NCBI GenBank assembly: GCA_013180625.2
Contig: SNVD02014965.1
Coordinates: 310,001 to 374,000 of the forward strand
Direction of reading: 5' to 3'
Source of the DNA: Boswellia sacra
Taxonomy: Eukaryota; Streptophyta; Magnoliopsida; Sapindales; Burseraceae
Length of the DNA stretch: 64,000 nt
Below the pieces are notes generated by a model. It did not search any database. It was not told where the DNA came from and saw only the letters and a program-made list of their open reading frames with translations. Both the position numbers and the translations under genes were made by a program. Shown here one piece after another: positions 23,601 to 34,705 of this stretch. Position 1 is the first letter of the stretch. The number at the start of each line of letters is the position of its first letter.

Positions 23601-24516
23601 TTATTGCCATGTCATGCATCTTTAATTATTAATTTTATTCATTTTATATCACATTAATGTATGTAATTTATACAATATTTATGTGTCTAGTATCATAGTA
23701 GTTAAGATTACTATAACGCCAAATGGTTTATAACAAGCAATGAGGTTTAGTAATTTAGATGATTTATGATTAATTTCTAATTGTAAATGTGCATGCAAAC
23801 CGGTTTACAAATTGATTAAAGTAATCAATTGATCCTAAGTGGCAGACATGAGTGCATACGTCCACCTTGCTTTGTTTGGCAATTGATGGAGACAAACTTA
23901 GGTGGTTGAATTATTTATTCGTTACCAACTCCAATTGTGGCTTCGCTTCATGGCTAGCTCAATATAAGTAATATTAATGTGCCTAGATTTTTACTCCATT
24001 ACATGAGAGATCTCTAGAATTTGTAGAAGACTTTTTAGAATTTTGTATCACGTCAGAAATCTTCTAGATTATTGCATCATTTTTTAATAGAAGCATATAA
24101 GTTTTCTAATTTTTATGTTCTTCTTGTCTTTTCTACTATGGAGTCTATTAAACTATGATGTAATGTTCTGGAACTCGTGCATCACATTAACAAACTGTTA
24201 TTCATGTGCTAAAAATCCTGGAAATCTCCAAGTCTACTGCCTGTTTCTAGCTGCATAGAAATACTTAGCTGGGTGATTTAATATTTTTATTAACTTATTA
24301 TTTCGTGGCCTTGCTTATAAAATGAGCTCTAGACAAAAGAAGTAAACTGTTAATGATATGATTTCCATAATTTGGTTGTGTTCATGTGAACATTACAGAT
24401 GCGTGATACATAATTTAACTCCCCCTACTTCTTTGGTGAAAATTTTGTGATAATTGCTCTCGCAAATTTTTCCCCTTTTTACTTCCTCAGATTTTGTCCT
24501 ATATTTTTAACCATTG

Positions 24517-24840
24517 TGTGATGAAGTCAATCACGCAAATAAGTTGCTACATGCTGCCTTGAATGCACTTCAGAAACTAGTTACTGGAAATGGTGAAAGA
24601 AATTTCATATTTCAAGTTAAGGATACAGAAGAAGTAAAACCAATTTACTTTGGAGTGCTATGTTCAGGATCTAGTTATGGTATGTTACTTGATATTATAC
24701 TATACTTAATTTGTCAATATGCATAACATCAATGCTCGCATCAGTTTGACTTGTAATATTATACTGTACCTTATGCAGGATTTGTTGGTGTTTGCTTAAG
24801 AATATCTATGAAATTGCTTCAAAAAGATGAGAATGGAAGA
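24517..24840 (+). pseudogene. Captured exons of an unidentified host gene
   Basis: An open stretch starting CDEVNHANKLLHAALNALQK and ending near GVLCSGSSYG runs from 24517 to about 24680 and stops at a GGTATGTTA donor-like site. After about 95 bp of T-rich sequence, TTATGCAG (a 3' splice acceptor) opens a second stretch, GFVGVCLRISMKLLQKDENG, that ends at a stop near 24842. This exon-intron-exon structure with normal splice signals is typical of captured host genes. I do not recognise the protein. It lies 280 bp from the right subterminal repeats of CACTA4. Confidence 0.45.
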
Positions 24841-25119
24841 TGAAATGATTGGAAGATTATGGAAGAGTTGTTTCAAGTGTATCTGCTCCAAAATATGTGA
24901 TGCCCCAGAATTTAATTGTATAGTATTTTTTATTTAGTTATTTTAAGTTATTTAGGATTATTCTTTGTAAACAAGTACTTGTATTGTGAAAATTCTGTAA
25001 TAATATTTTTGTTAATATGAATGAGTATTTTGATGTTATATTTAATACTGAATTTTTGTGAGTTTATTTGTATAGTAACTGGTAAAATTATAAATGCTAT
25101 TGGTACTACAAATGTTTTA

Positions 25120-25660
25120 AACCATGATTTAGCGACGAAAGTATTTGTAGCTGAAAAACCTTCTGTGACGAAATGTCGTCGCAAAATACTAGTTGAAATC
25201 CTACTACTATAATTTTGTGAGGAAATTTATTGTAGCTAAAAACCCTTCTACGACAAAATGTTAGTACAAATCATTTGACGAGGAGACTATTTCTAGCTAA
25301 AAACATCTTTTGGGACGAAGTGTTGTCACAAAATATTAGCTATCATGCAACCATAATCAAGTGAGGAAAATCATTGTAGCTGAAATTCTCTTCTGCTACG
25401 AAATATTGTCGCAAAATGATATCCAAAATCAGGTAACAACATTTTAGCGAGGAAATACATTGTAGCTAAAACACGTTTTTGCGACTAAATATCGTCGCAA
25501 AAAAGTTTTCAGCAACAACAACCATTTCCTCGCTTGGTTTTTCTGCGACGCACCTTCTGCTACGATGGTGCGATGAAATTTATTTCGTCGCTAAAAATTT
25601 TGCGACGATTTTTGGGCCTTTTGCGACAAAATTTTTCGTCTCTAAAGGTGATTTTTCCCG
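25120..25660. repeat. Right subterminal repeats of CACTA4
   Basis: At least eight palindromic units carry GCGACGAAATGTCGTCGCAAAA or close variants, separated by a TTGTAGCTAAAA word. They share the core of the left-end array at 16578-17590 and run up to the TTTTTCCCGTAGT terminus. Confidence 0.8.
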
Positions 25661-25664
25661 TAGT

Positions 25665-26165
25665 TATCTTTCCTAAAACATACAATTTCTATGATTGGGT
25701 CAAGCATGGGACTTATTTTTGCATAAGCAAAACAGAAAACTAGCTGACAGTTGGTTTTTTTAATTTCATTATCCTGATAATACTATGTTTGACTTTCCAA
25801 ATTGGTTTAAAAATTGGTTTTTCCAATGGGAATTTATGATAAAATTTTTCCCACAGAAGTTAAAAAATCATTTGACAAATTCGTCAGAGTCAATCAACAC
25901 AGACTTGAATCAAAAGATGAAGCTTGTCTTCTGTTCACTGCTTATCATCAAATACCGTGGATTATGAAATGGGAATATTCTCTCATTCTTAAAAATCCTG
26001 AAAATACCCAGCTTCCTTTTTTGGTAGGCATCCTTCTCTTAGATGGTGGCCCAAATATAATGTCAACAAATTGGTTGACCCGTCTTTCAAACCACTCCAA
26101 CTTTCGACAAGTATACAAGCCCTTAAAGATAAGGCCGAAGAGGATATGATGGATCTAACAAGAAC
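25665..26165 (+). pseudogene. Endogenous pararetrovirus fragment, + strand piece
   Basis: A nearly continuous + frame of roughly 160 codons, shifted once or twice, begins directly after the CACTA4 end. It contains a Trp/Phe-rich stretch (FDFPNWFKNWFF) and, further on, a Trp/Leu-rich block before running into stops near 26165. The composition and the neighbouring pararetroviral RT suggest a viral polyprotein region upstream of RT; I cannot state which viral function it served. At about 26166-26190 the sequence switches to RT/RNase H on the opposite strand, so the viral copy was rearranged. It is broken and not expressible as viral protein. Confidence 0.55.
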
Positions 26166-27033
26166 TTCTTTAGATTTTTGCTATTTAAGAATTCCTCCAT
26201 ATCCAAGATCAGAGGCATCTGTTTCAACTATTTGTTGTGCTTGAGGATCAGGGATGTTTAAACAAGGCTATTCCTTGACTTTAGCTTTAATTTTTCTAAC
26301 AGCTTGGGTGCAATTTGTATCTCATTTCGGAGGATTTTTCTTGAGCCTATTATACAAAATTTTTTCATCACTTGAAAAATTTTGATAATAGTCAGAAACA
26401 TAATTTAAAAGTCCTAAGAATCTTTACAATTGCTGTTTATCTTTAATTTCATCAAGAAAATTATCAGCAAACTTTATGGCTCAATTTATGGGAGTAATTA
26501 TCCCATGCGAAATATCATGTTCTAAAAACCTAACACTGGTTTGGAAAAGGTGCAATTTTGTCAAAGATAACACCAACCCTTCTCTTTTGACTATTTTCAA
26601 AAAATGATGAAGGTATTTCCAATGTTAGTTTATATTAGGAGAAAAAAGCAATATATCATCGATATATACGATGATGAATTTGGAATAAGGATTGAAAATG
26701 TTATTCATGATTCTTTGAAACTCTGAAGGTGCATTTTTTAACCCGAATGGCATCACCTTCCATTCATAGTGACCAAAAGGCATTGTGAAAGCAGTTTTGT
26801 AATGGTCCTTTTTGGCTATTTGAATTTGCCAAAATCCACTTTTAAGATCAAATTTTGAAAATACGTGGGCTGAATGAAGTCTTTTGAGGAGATCTCTTTT
26901 ATTTGGAATCGGATACCTAATCCATTTTAAAATATCATTTAATGTCTTATAATTGATTACAAGCCTTACAACTCCACTTTCTAATTCGGCTTCATTTTCA
27001 ACATAGAAAGCCGGACAAGACCATAGAGAATAG
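26166..27033 (-). pseudogene. Endogenous pararetrovirus reverse transcriptase / RNase H piece
   Basis: The minus strand encodes a pararetrovirus (Caulimoviridae) type RT. The uninterrupted part is 26625-27083, whose first residues lie in flanking repeat. It contains RLVINYKTLND, FSKFDLKSGFWQI, the palm motif VYIDDILLF and the PFGLKNAPSEFQ block. After about 26625 the frame continues with stops through the RT connection region to the start of RNase H (VETDASDLGYGG) near 26200. The N-terminal side is cut at 27033 by the tandem array and the C-terminal side at about 26180 by the + strand viral piece. RT copies viral RNA to DNA; this relic is truncated at both ends and cannot act. Confidence 0.85.
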
Positions 27034-27430
27034 CTTTTTAGAGAGTGTAGAATTGCACAAAAATCTTTAAAGCATGGAATCACACAGAGGTGTTTTCAGA
27101 GAGTGTAGAGTCACACTAAAGACTTTCAAATAGTGTTGAACTACAACCAAAATCCTTAAGCATGAAGTCACACGGGGTGTCTTTAGAGAGTGTGGAGTCA
27201 CACCGAAGACTTTCAAAGAGTGCAAAACTGCACCTAAATCCTTAAGGATGGAATCGCGTAAAGGTGTCTTTAGAGAGTGAGGAATCACATCGAAGACTTC
27301 TAGACAGTGTTGAGCTACACTAGAAAATCCTTGAGTGTGGAATTCCGCAAAGCTATCTTTAGAGAGTGCATAGTCACACCAAAGACTTTCAAAGAGTGCG
27401 TAACTGCACCAAAAACCCTCGACCGCGGAG
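27034..27430 (+). repeat. Right part of ~87-bp tandem array
   Basis: Four to five units recur with the phrases GGAATCACACAGAGGTGT, TTTAGAGAGTGTRGAGTCACAC and GAAGACTTTCAAAGAGTGC. It is the continuation of 15955-16138 and is followed by about 215 bp of unique sequence and then a polypurine tract and LTR. Confidence 0.8.
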
Positions 27431-27630
27431 TCATGTCAAGACCCTTAAACAAGAATTTAGGATTTCAATAAGTTTAGAGAGTCTAGAGTAGCACCACAAA
27501 CAACAAGCAGTGTGAGATCACCTAAAAAACCATGGAAAATTTTTAGTGGAATTCGGACATCAAACCTGGGGCAGGTAAGTTCAAGGTACAATGTACTTTG
27601 TTCAATGTTTGTGTTCCACAAAATTCTCCA

Positions 27631-27645
27631 AAGTAAGGGGCAAAC
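27631..27645 (+). promoter_or_regulatory. Polypurine tract before 3' LTR
   Basis: AAGTAAGGGGCAAAC lies immediately before the LTR start TGTAAGCAC. A purine-rich run here is where retrotransposon plus-strand DNA synthesis is primed. Confidence 0.65.
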
Positions 27646-29064
27646 TGTAAGCACTAGAATTTTGCTTATGGTTTTTTAGGCCCGATAATGATAACCAGAG
27701 ACATCAAGTTAGAGGATTTCTCTCAACTACAGAAGTGACACTAGAGATGGGGTAGAAAAGCTAAGAAGGCTTAGGACTGGTGTAATACCAGTGAAGGATA
27801 AGTTAAGACCCTAGGAATTATGTTCGCTCAATGCACCCAATTAGGGGTGCTCCTTTAGCACTATAATTGCAAGGCTCTAGTTAAAGGTAGAGCACACACG
27901 CCTCTTGTCATTATAGGTATGAGGTGATGGCTGTAACGTTATAGGTGTGTGCCTCTATAAAAGATTATGCTTGTAACTTTATAGGGCGCGCCTATATAAA
28001 AGATGATGCCTGTAACCTTATAAGTGTGCGCCTTTAGGGTTTGAGCCTCAAGAAGGCTTGGGAACCCTAGTGACGCTTCTTGTTTGAGATGTGAACCTAT
28101 AGCTATAATATACTATCCCACATCGAGATAAGAGCTCATTTTTAGCCCCTAGAGGGCCTATATAAAGGCATTTAACCCTAGGTTCGAAGAAGGTGAAGCT
28201 AGCCTAGTGAAATACTTGGGAAAATCAGTCTTTTGATGATTTCTACAGTCAAGATTCTTCCTCTGATAGTGATCAGAGTCAGGTAAGATTCTGAGGGCCT
28301 TTTCTAATATTTAAATTTCTATTTATTTTTTATTAATTGATATGATTAGCTTAGGTATAATTAGAAGATAATTATGTCGTGTTTGGATTAGGAATAATTT
28401 AGTTAATTATGCCATGTTTAGGATTAGCAGTAGTTAATTAATAGATAATTGTCATGTTTAATTTAAAATTAGAAATGACCAATTAGTAGCCTAATCATGC
28501 ATGCTTAAGTATTTAATTATGAAGTTAATTAATTATTAATTGTGTCATGGTCAATAGCCAATTAGTAATCAACTGCATGATGATTAGTGGTTAATTATGT
28601 CATAGTTAGCCATTGATTATGCATATCATAGGCTAGTTAATGATGACTATCATTTTTAATTGAATAGAAATTTTGTCTATTAAATTGTGCATACCAATAC
28701 CTCTATTTGATGATGATGATTCATTTTTTGCAATTATTATGAGAAATTGTTGTAATCTTCAATCCCTTTAATTCTTCTCCCTCTTTCTTTGTATGTATAT
28801 AAACTATTGACACCTCACATATAATAAAAAGATATAAAAAAAAAAGGTTATGTGCATAATAAAACTTAAGATTCAGAGAGGGTAACATTAGTGACCTAGA
28901 ATTTAGAACTTAGCAACCCTAAAATGGAGGTTGGATCAACATCTGGGTGGGTGTAACCCATACCTAACTTTCTAACCTATCTCTGAAGCAGTGACGGGTA
29001 GTTAGGTTCATAAGCATAGGGATTGACTGCCATCATCCAAATTTTTCCATCGATTATTTTTTTA
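27646..29064 (+). repeat. LTR of TGTAAGCA family (Ty3, Tat/Ogre-like)
   Basis: A 1.4-kb LTR starts TGTAAGCACTAGAATTTTGC. It aligns with the interrupted copy at 7436. The late part carries TTCTTTGTATGTATATAAAC, a TATA-like word, and TACCTAACTTTCTAACC near the end. TGGTGACTCC follows at 29067, similar to the primer site after the next LTR. The presence of both a polypurine tract before and a primer-site word after implies either tandem LTRs around a lost internal region or rearrangement. Confidence 0.75.
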
Positions 29065-29066
29065 GG

Positions 29067-29076
29067 TGGTGACTCC
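29067..29076 (+). promoter_or_regulatory. Primer-binding-site remnant TGGTGACTCC
   Basis: This differs by one base from TGGCGACTCC at 30917, which lies at the same position after the next LTR. It marks the end of the 27646 LTR. Confidence 0.6.
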
Positions 29077-29097
29077 AACTTTTTCTCTAGGTCTTGT

Positions 29098-30914
29098 TGT
29101 AGACACTGAATTTTTTAGGCTCGATAATAAAATGAAGAGGAATGTCAAGTAGTGAAAATGATCGAAATGCCCTTGGAAGCCAAAAGGAAAAAGGTAGGAA
29201 GGAACCAGCCAAATGTCTTGAAAAACATGTGACTTCAAAAAAATCATAGAAATTAATCTAGAAGGAATCTGTTGATGATATATACCGTTACGAAGCTACT
29301 GATGTCTAGTTTTTGTAGAAATTTATGGATCATAAATCGGAACTAAACTCGAAAAGTTCTGTGTGATCGAACAGACGAAGGTTAAAAGGGATTACACTGC
29401 AAAGTGTCAAAATAGAAAGGACTGAAGGGTAAGAGTCGTCTGATTTTTTATCGACAACCACCCGATCGTTTGCCAACAACCGCCCAGCTGTTAGTCCTCT
29501 AATTTTGGAATTTTTCATTATAAACCTTCCTATTTTGATTTTTGATTCCTTTTCTAACTTTAGCCTTCAACTATATAAAACCCCCCTTGGCTCACTTTTG
29601 AGGGCACACCAATTATTGAGAATAAGCATCACTTCACCCTCTTGAAGACACGCTCGAGAATTTGAGAATTCTTTTCTACTTTGAAGATTTTTAGGAGTTC
29701 TATTACTCTAAGCCTGAAAAGGGTTTGTCTTGAGAGCAGTTGTCTCTTCTCTCTCTTTTTTTTTTCTTGCTTAGAATTAAGCATGATTATAGTTTATTTT
29801 GAAGCTTAGGAGCATGTAAACCCTTTTGTTTATTTTATGAGATGGATAAGCATGTCAAGGTAAGTTCGCTATCTCTTCTTTATTAGAATCATGTTTAGGA
29901 ATTCAATTTTCTTTACCAATGCTTAGAATCATGTTTAAGAGCACGTGATTAGAATCATACTAGAAGAACTCATAATTGTTTTGATATATGCTAGGAAATA
30001 GCATAGAATAGGTAAGAATTATCATATTACACCTTGAATGCCTTGATTAGGCTAGAAGAGCCTTGTTTGACGTCAATTGTTTTAATTAGGCTCGAAATGA
30101 CATGATTAGGCTAGAATATGCAATGATAACCATGTTTAGACTAGAAATGTTATGATAATTGAATTGTGCTAGAATAGCAATAGGTAGAATTACCATGATA
30201 GAATTATCAAATATAGGCTAGAATGCTTCTAGATTATGGCTTTGTATTAAATTTTAATTGATTGATATGAATGAATGTATGAATATACCATGTTTAGAAG
30301 TATAATTGAATAATTGTATAATGCCATGAACTGGTGGTGGACTCACATTGATGGTAAGGGACCATCACTTATAAAATAATAATATGCATGTAAGAGGCTT
30401 TATAAACATTGAATAGGCTCACATATGGTGGTGAGGAATTCATTATTTATCAAGCCTCGATTAGAATATTTGTATCGAATGTGCATGAATATGCTTTCAT
30501 TATTGAATACTTGATTTATGTGAATGTCATATTTGGAGTATTAAAAGTAGAATTTAGTTTATTTGTTGGAGAGCAGTGTAATCCTCTCCCTTATCCCCCA
30601 TGTTTGTAGGAATTGTAATCTATTCTCTTCCATCTTTCTATGTAATGAATATACCACTGCTTTGATTAAATATATCTCACATAATTAATGAAGATAAAAC
30701 TTGAAATGTGTGCATAAAACGAACAACCTTAAGTGGATTGTATATTAATATGAGATATTTTTATTTAGTATAGCCTAATGGAGGCCGGATTTGATCTAGG
30801 CGGGTCGAATAAGTCATACCTAGCTTTTCGAATCCATCTCTAAAGGGATGAAGGTAGTTTAGGTCCTGAAGCGAGGGATCGGATTGAGCCCATTCATTCC
30901 CAATTGAATAATTA
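29098..30914 (+). repeat. Long LTR, TGTAGACACTG family
   Basis: A 1.8-kb LTR starts TGTAGACACTGAATTTTTTA, only ~20 bp after the primer site of the preceding LTR. Its 3' part (GGAGGCCGGATTTGATC, GGTCGAATAAGTCATACCTAGC, TAAAGGGATGAAGGTAG) matches the ends of the two TGTAAGCA LTRs, so the families share an ancestor. The middle carries repeated TGATTAGGCTAGAA words at 30,040-30,200. It ends just before TGGCGACTCC. The antisense fragment at 4755-5600 is the same family. Confidence 0.75.
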
Positions 30915-30916
30915 TG

Positions 30917-30926
30917 TGGCGACTCC
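30917..30926 (+). promoter_or_regulatory. Primer binding site TGGCGACTCC
   Basis: A ten-base word directly after the LTR, in the place where a tRNA primes minus-strand DNA synthesis of a retrotransposon. The word is characteristic of plant Tat/Ogre-type Ty3 elements as I know them. About 240 bp of leader-like sequence follows before the copia fragment begins. Confidence 0.6.
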
Positions 30927-31165
30927 ATTTCTCTAGATGTGCCCATGGCTTGTTTGTGTTCCCTTAAGTCTCTAAAGAGGCTTTGACATAATGTCGTGGT
31001 CACAAATGCTGTGGCAGGATGAAAGCCCCATTCACACTTGTCTTCATGACCTGACCTGTACGACCCTCTAAGCATCTGAAGTGAGCTTAAGAGAAACCAA
31101 GTGTCGAGGCCACAAAAATGCTTAGAGCGGGATGGAAGCCTCGCTAACAATGTCCATTTACCATA
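30927..31165 (+). other. Ty3 leader remnant, non-coding
   Basis: Sequence downstream of the primer site. It contains two related words, ATGCTGTGGCAGGATGAAAGCCCC-like and ATGCTTAGAGCGGGATGGAAGCC-like, about 110 bp apart, suggesting an internal direct repeat. It ends where copia RT sequence begins on the minus strand. Confidence 0.45.
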
Positions 31166-31689
31166 TCTCATAGTCATAATGAGCAGCAATGGATAAGAGA
31201 ATGTGAATTGATTGTTATAATCGATCCTTTCCTTTTGGATACACCCCTTAGCCACAAGCGTTGCCTTAAAGGTCTCTACCTTTCCATCAACTCTTCTCTT
31301 CATCTTGCAGACCTACTTGCATCCAATGGGTTTTATCCCTTCAGGTGCATCTACAAGCTCCCAAACAGAATTAAAATACATGGATTCTATTTCTAATTCC
31401 ATTGCCTTTTGCCAACGATTAGCATCATCATCATTCATTGATTCTTCATAAGTAGTAGGATCATATTCATTTTCACCAATATCTTACGACAGTCCAATGA
31501 ATCTTTCAAGTTGTCTTACAATCCTCCCACCATGACAAGGCACCATAGGAGGTTATACAACTAAATCTTGTATTTGTATTATCCTAGAAGTAGATGTCAA
31601 ACCTCTAAAACTTGTATCACTAATCAAATCAGTGTTAGTTTCTTTAGACATTTCATCTAAGACAACCTTGCTTTGAGGCTTATAGTTAC
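31166..31689 (-). pseudogene. Ty1-copia RT N-terminal fragment
   Basis: The minus strand carries ANRWQKAMELEIESM, WELVDAPEGIKPIGCKQVCK and KATLVAKGCIQKE, the conserved opening of the copia reverse transcriptase domain. It is cut at about 31165 before the catalytic YVDD, and an in-frame stop lies upstream. It joins with the integrase fragment beyond solo LTR D, with the perfect GTTAC duplication marking the split. Confidence 0.82.
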
Positions 31690-33113
31690 TGATAGGTGTC
31701 TATTTATGTATTACTTTTATATCAATTCGTCCATGTTTCTTTGCTATATTCCTTGGTATTTTTATGTTTTTGTGTGGTTTTGATGTTTGTAGGAGTTTTG
31801 GAGCAACTTGCACAAAAATGGAGTAAAACCCTTCATTTTCACCTCTGCTAGTCAGTGATCTTCTCGGATTTAATTGTATTGATATACAATGAACCCGATG
31901 ACATGTTATATACCGTTGGAAAGCTCTCGAAGTCTATTTTCTGGAGAAATTTACGGTTTATAAATCCATTCAGTGTACCAAAAGTTGTAATCAAAACAGT
32001 GTGAGATGTATAGAAATATAATTCCACAAGTCACTGTAGCATGTATAATACGGGGCACTGTAGCAAGTCACTGTAGCAGAGTATTTAAACACATTTTAGG
32101 GTTTTATTTTCATAACTTGAAGAGGGGAAAACGTGGGAGGAGGCTGCATTTCTGGATTTCTCTCATCCCTTGGAGTTCTTGAAGGAGAAAGAAGATTTTG
32201 AAAGAGGAGGAACTACAATTCCAAGAAGATTCATCTACAAAGAAGATTTTCAAAGAATTTGCTAAGTTCTTTCTTTCCTTTTCAATTCTGGAATTTCTCT
32301 GTATTGTATTTGTTATTCTGATTGAATATGTGTAACTAAATCTGAATTGGTTGAGGGTGATTTCAAAGCCCTTGATATGGATTTTGTGAGTTGATTGTGT
32401 AAGAAATTGTTATCCAATTCTCTAATTGAAGTTGCTTGTATTTTCCCATATCTAATGCTTATGATTGCTTACTGATTGTATTTGGAATGGCCAACTGAAT
32501 ATAATCTGTTGTTGTCTATTGCTAGATTAGAAATCTTGATCCGTAATTGTCATGAATTTCCAATCATTAGTAGCAAAATTGTGATCAGAGATTGCAATTG
32601 GGAAATACAACCTAGGTTAAATAATCTGAACTTGTGTGATTATTGCTTAGATCAACCTATCTTTCTCATCGTAATGCTTCCATTGAATTAAACTTAGAGA
32701 GCTTGTTCTAGGTTGTTTAATGGATAGAGATTAAATAAAGAGCTTGTTTTATTTAACAACAAAGTAAGGAAAGATTGGGATAACAGAGCTTGTTGTTATC
32801 TACGGTTGATAACTTCAATGCTGTAATTGGATTACAATTCTATGTTAATTCACAAATTCATATCTTGTGGCAGAGAATGAACTCTTAACCAAGTGTCTCT
32901 CATTGATTTTTCACTCCATTTAACTTTGCTTTGTGTTATTCTTCATTTGCTTTCGTATTAAGTTTAGTTAATCAATCAACAAAACCCCCCCTGTTTAGTT
33001 TATTATTGCTGGAAAATAACAAATTCAATTAGAATCAATCCTTGTGGGAACGATATCTACTTATCACTTTATTACTTGTGCGACTAGTATACTTGCTAGT
33101 TTCGAACGCATCA
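31690..33113 (+). mobile_element. Solo LTR, copy D
   Basis: A 1,424-bp unit runs TGATAGGTGTC to CGAACGCATCA and is flanked by a perfect GTTAC (31685-31689 and 33114-33118). It is inserted between the integrase and RT regions of the minus-strand copia element. CACTGTAGCA words and a TATTTAAAC promoter-like word recur as in copy A (near 32030-32090). It has no coding capacity. Confidence 0.9.
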
Positions 33114-33886
33114 GTTACCTATATAGTCTTCCTCTAAGAAAGTTATAGTCGTACTGATAAATACTTTCATATTGGAATGACTATAAAAGTGATACCCTCT
33201 AATGCCTTTGGGTATCCTACAAACAAACATACTTCTAACTTAAAACCCAACTTTTCCCTATTGTCCCTTAGCATGTGTGATGGATACCTCCAAATTTTGT
33301 TGTGGTGTACCAGATGCAGTGAATTGAGATATGATTCCATTGGCTTTCAGGTACTCATCAAACTCACTTGAGAGGTATTCACTACCACGATCTGATTGTA
33401 GTTTTTTTATACTTTTACCTAACTACTTTTCAACCTCTATCCTATACTCTTTGAACTTTTCAAAAGCTTTAGATTTTCAGTGCATTAGGTAAATGTATCT
33501 ATATCTTGAGCAATCATCAATAGAAGCAATGAAATACCCAAAACCACATTTTGCCTTATCACTAATTAGTCTGCATACATTTGTGTGTACCAATTTTAAA
33601 CATTCTTTGGCTTGATATCCTTTAGCCGGCAATGGTCTTTTGGACATCTTTCCTTCTAGGCATGATTTACAAGTTGGTAAAGGTTCAACCTCTAACAGAT
33701 TTACTGGTATGTCCTTAACCATTCTTTGAATCCTATGAATATTAATGTGGCCTAGTCTAAGGTGCCAAATATATATTTCATTAGTGTTAGACAATTTAAA
33801 TCTTTTGTTTTTATTCAACTTATTGTCATTAATAGAAGGCAATTCACTTTTGATCAAGTAAAGATTGTTATTCATCATTTCAGAAT
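33114..33886 (-). pseudogene. Ty1-copia GAG-pre-integrase and integrase core fragment
   Basis: The open part (33477-33878) contains WHLRLGHINIHRIQRM and CKSCLEGKMSKRP, the His/Cys pairs of the GAG-pre-integrase zinc domain, then GYFIASIDDCSRY, where the first catalytic Asp of integrase lies. Further along the strand, through frameshifts, are SDRGSEYLSSEF (second Asp) and GTPQQNLEVSI (region of the catalytic Glu). Integrase would join element DNA to the chromosome. The copy is interrupted on the right by CACTA1 and on the left by solo LTR D, and has its own stops. Confidence 0.85.
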
Positions 33887-34705
33887 AAACACTACAAGAA
33901 TTTTTTGCATATTTGTCACTTCATAATTTTTTTATTTGGCAGTTTTTTAAAAAAGTGAGAAATTTAACCATATCTTAAAAGTCAAACCTATCAATTCATC
34001 TTATTTATCACTTTTTGTCTTAGTCAATCACATATATATCACATTTTTATAAAAGTTTGACAAGTATGTGAAAATGTAATTTTTTCTTTTCCCTCTCAAA
34101 TTTCCCTCTTTCTTTTCATTTTTTCTTTCAAATATGTGAATATAATATTTAAAATTTCAATAAATTTATCTAAATATAATTAAACAATATAATTTTATTT
34201 TTAATCTAAAATTAAAAATAATTTTTAAAAATCTTTAAATTAAAGATAACATTATTATATGTATGAAAAGAATAAATTTTTAAATATTAAATTTTAGAAA
34301 AATGAATTTTTAAATGTGAAAATTTTATGAAATAAATAAAATTATTTTTTAATTTCAAAGTGATGAAAATCACATTATTTAATTGCTTTGATGAAAATTA
34401 AGCAATTAAAAATATCAAAAAAATTATTTTGCAATAATATAACATTTTAAATATGCAAAAAATTATTATAATTTATTTTAAAAATTAAATTAAAACATTT
34501 AGTGCTCTAAAAATTATAAAAAATTAGTCTAATGGTGTAAATGAAAAAGTTTGAAATATAGGGACTGAACAAGGGGATGATTTTGATAATTTTTAATAGA
34601 TATGCCTAAAATTTCACAATTCTATATAAAGAAAATGACACAACCCTAGCCATAATCTCCTAGATCTAAATCCCTAATTCTGGTTCTCTCTCTCCCCCCC
34701 TCTCA

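Larger units (their letters stand above)
16565..25664. mobile_element. CACTA transposon (CACTA4), 9.1 kb with nested LTRs
   Basis: The left end CACCACAGGAAAAAC and the right end (inverted) ACTACGGGAAAAATC are degenerate versions of a CACTACRGGAAAAA terminus. The flanking 3-bp TAT (16562-16564 and 25665-25667) fits a CACTA target duplication, and the viral sequence outside reads on across it. Both ends are packed with short palindromic subterminal repeats built on GCGACGAAATTTCGTCGC (16578-17590 and 25120-25660), the usual transposase-binding architecture. No transposase is present, so it is non-autonomous. It carries solo LTRs B and C and pieces of host genes. Confidence 0.7.

Noticed and set aside
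25120..25660. Satellite DNA
   Set aside because: The array is short and ends precisely at a CACTA-like terminus, and it shares its core with the opposite end of the same element.
26000..27033. Active endogenous virus
   Set aside because: Both ends of the RT are truncated, strands are rearranged, stops are frequent and other viral regions are missing.
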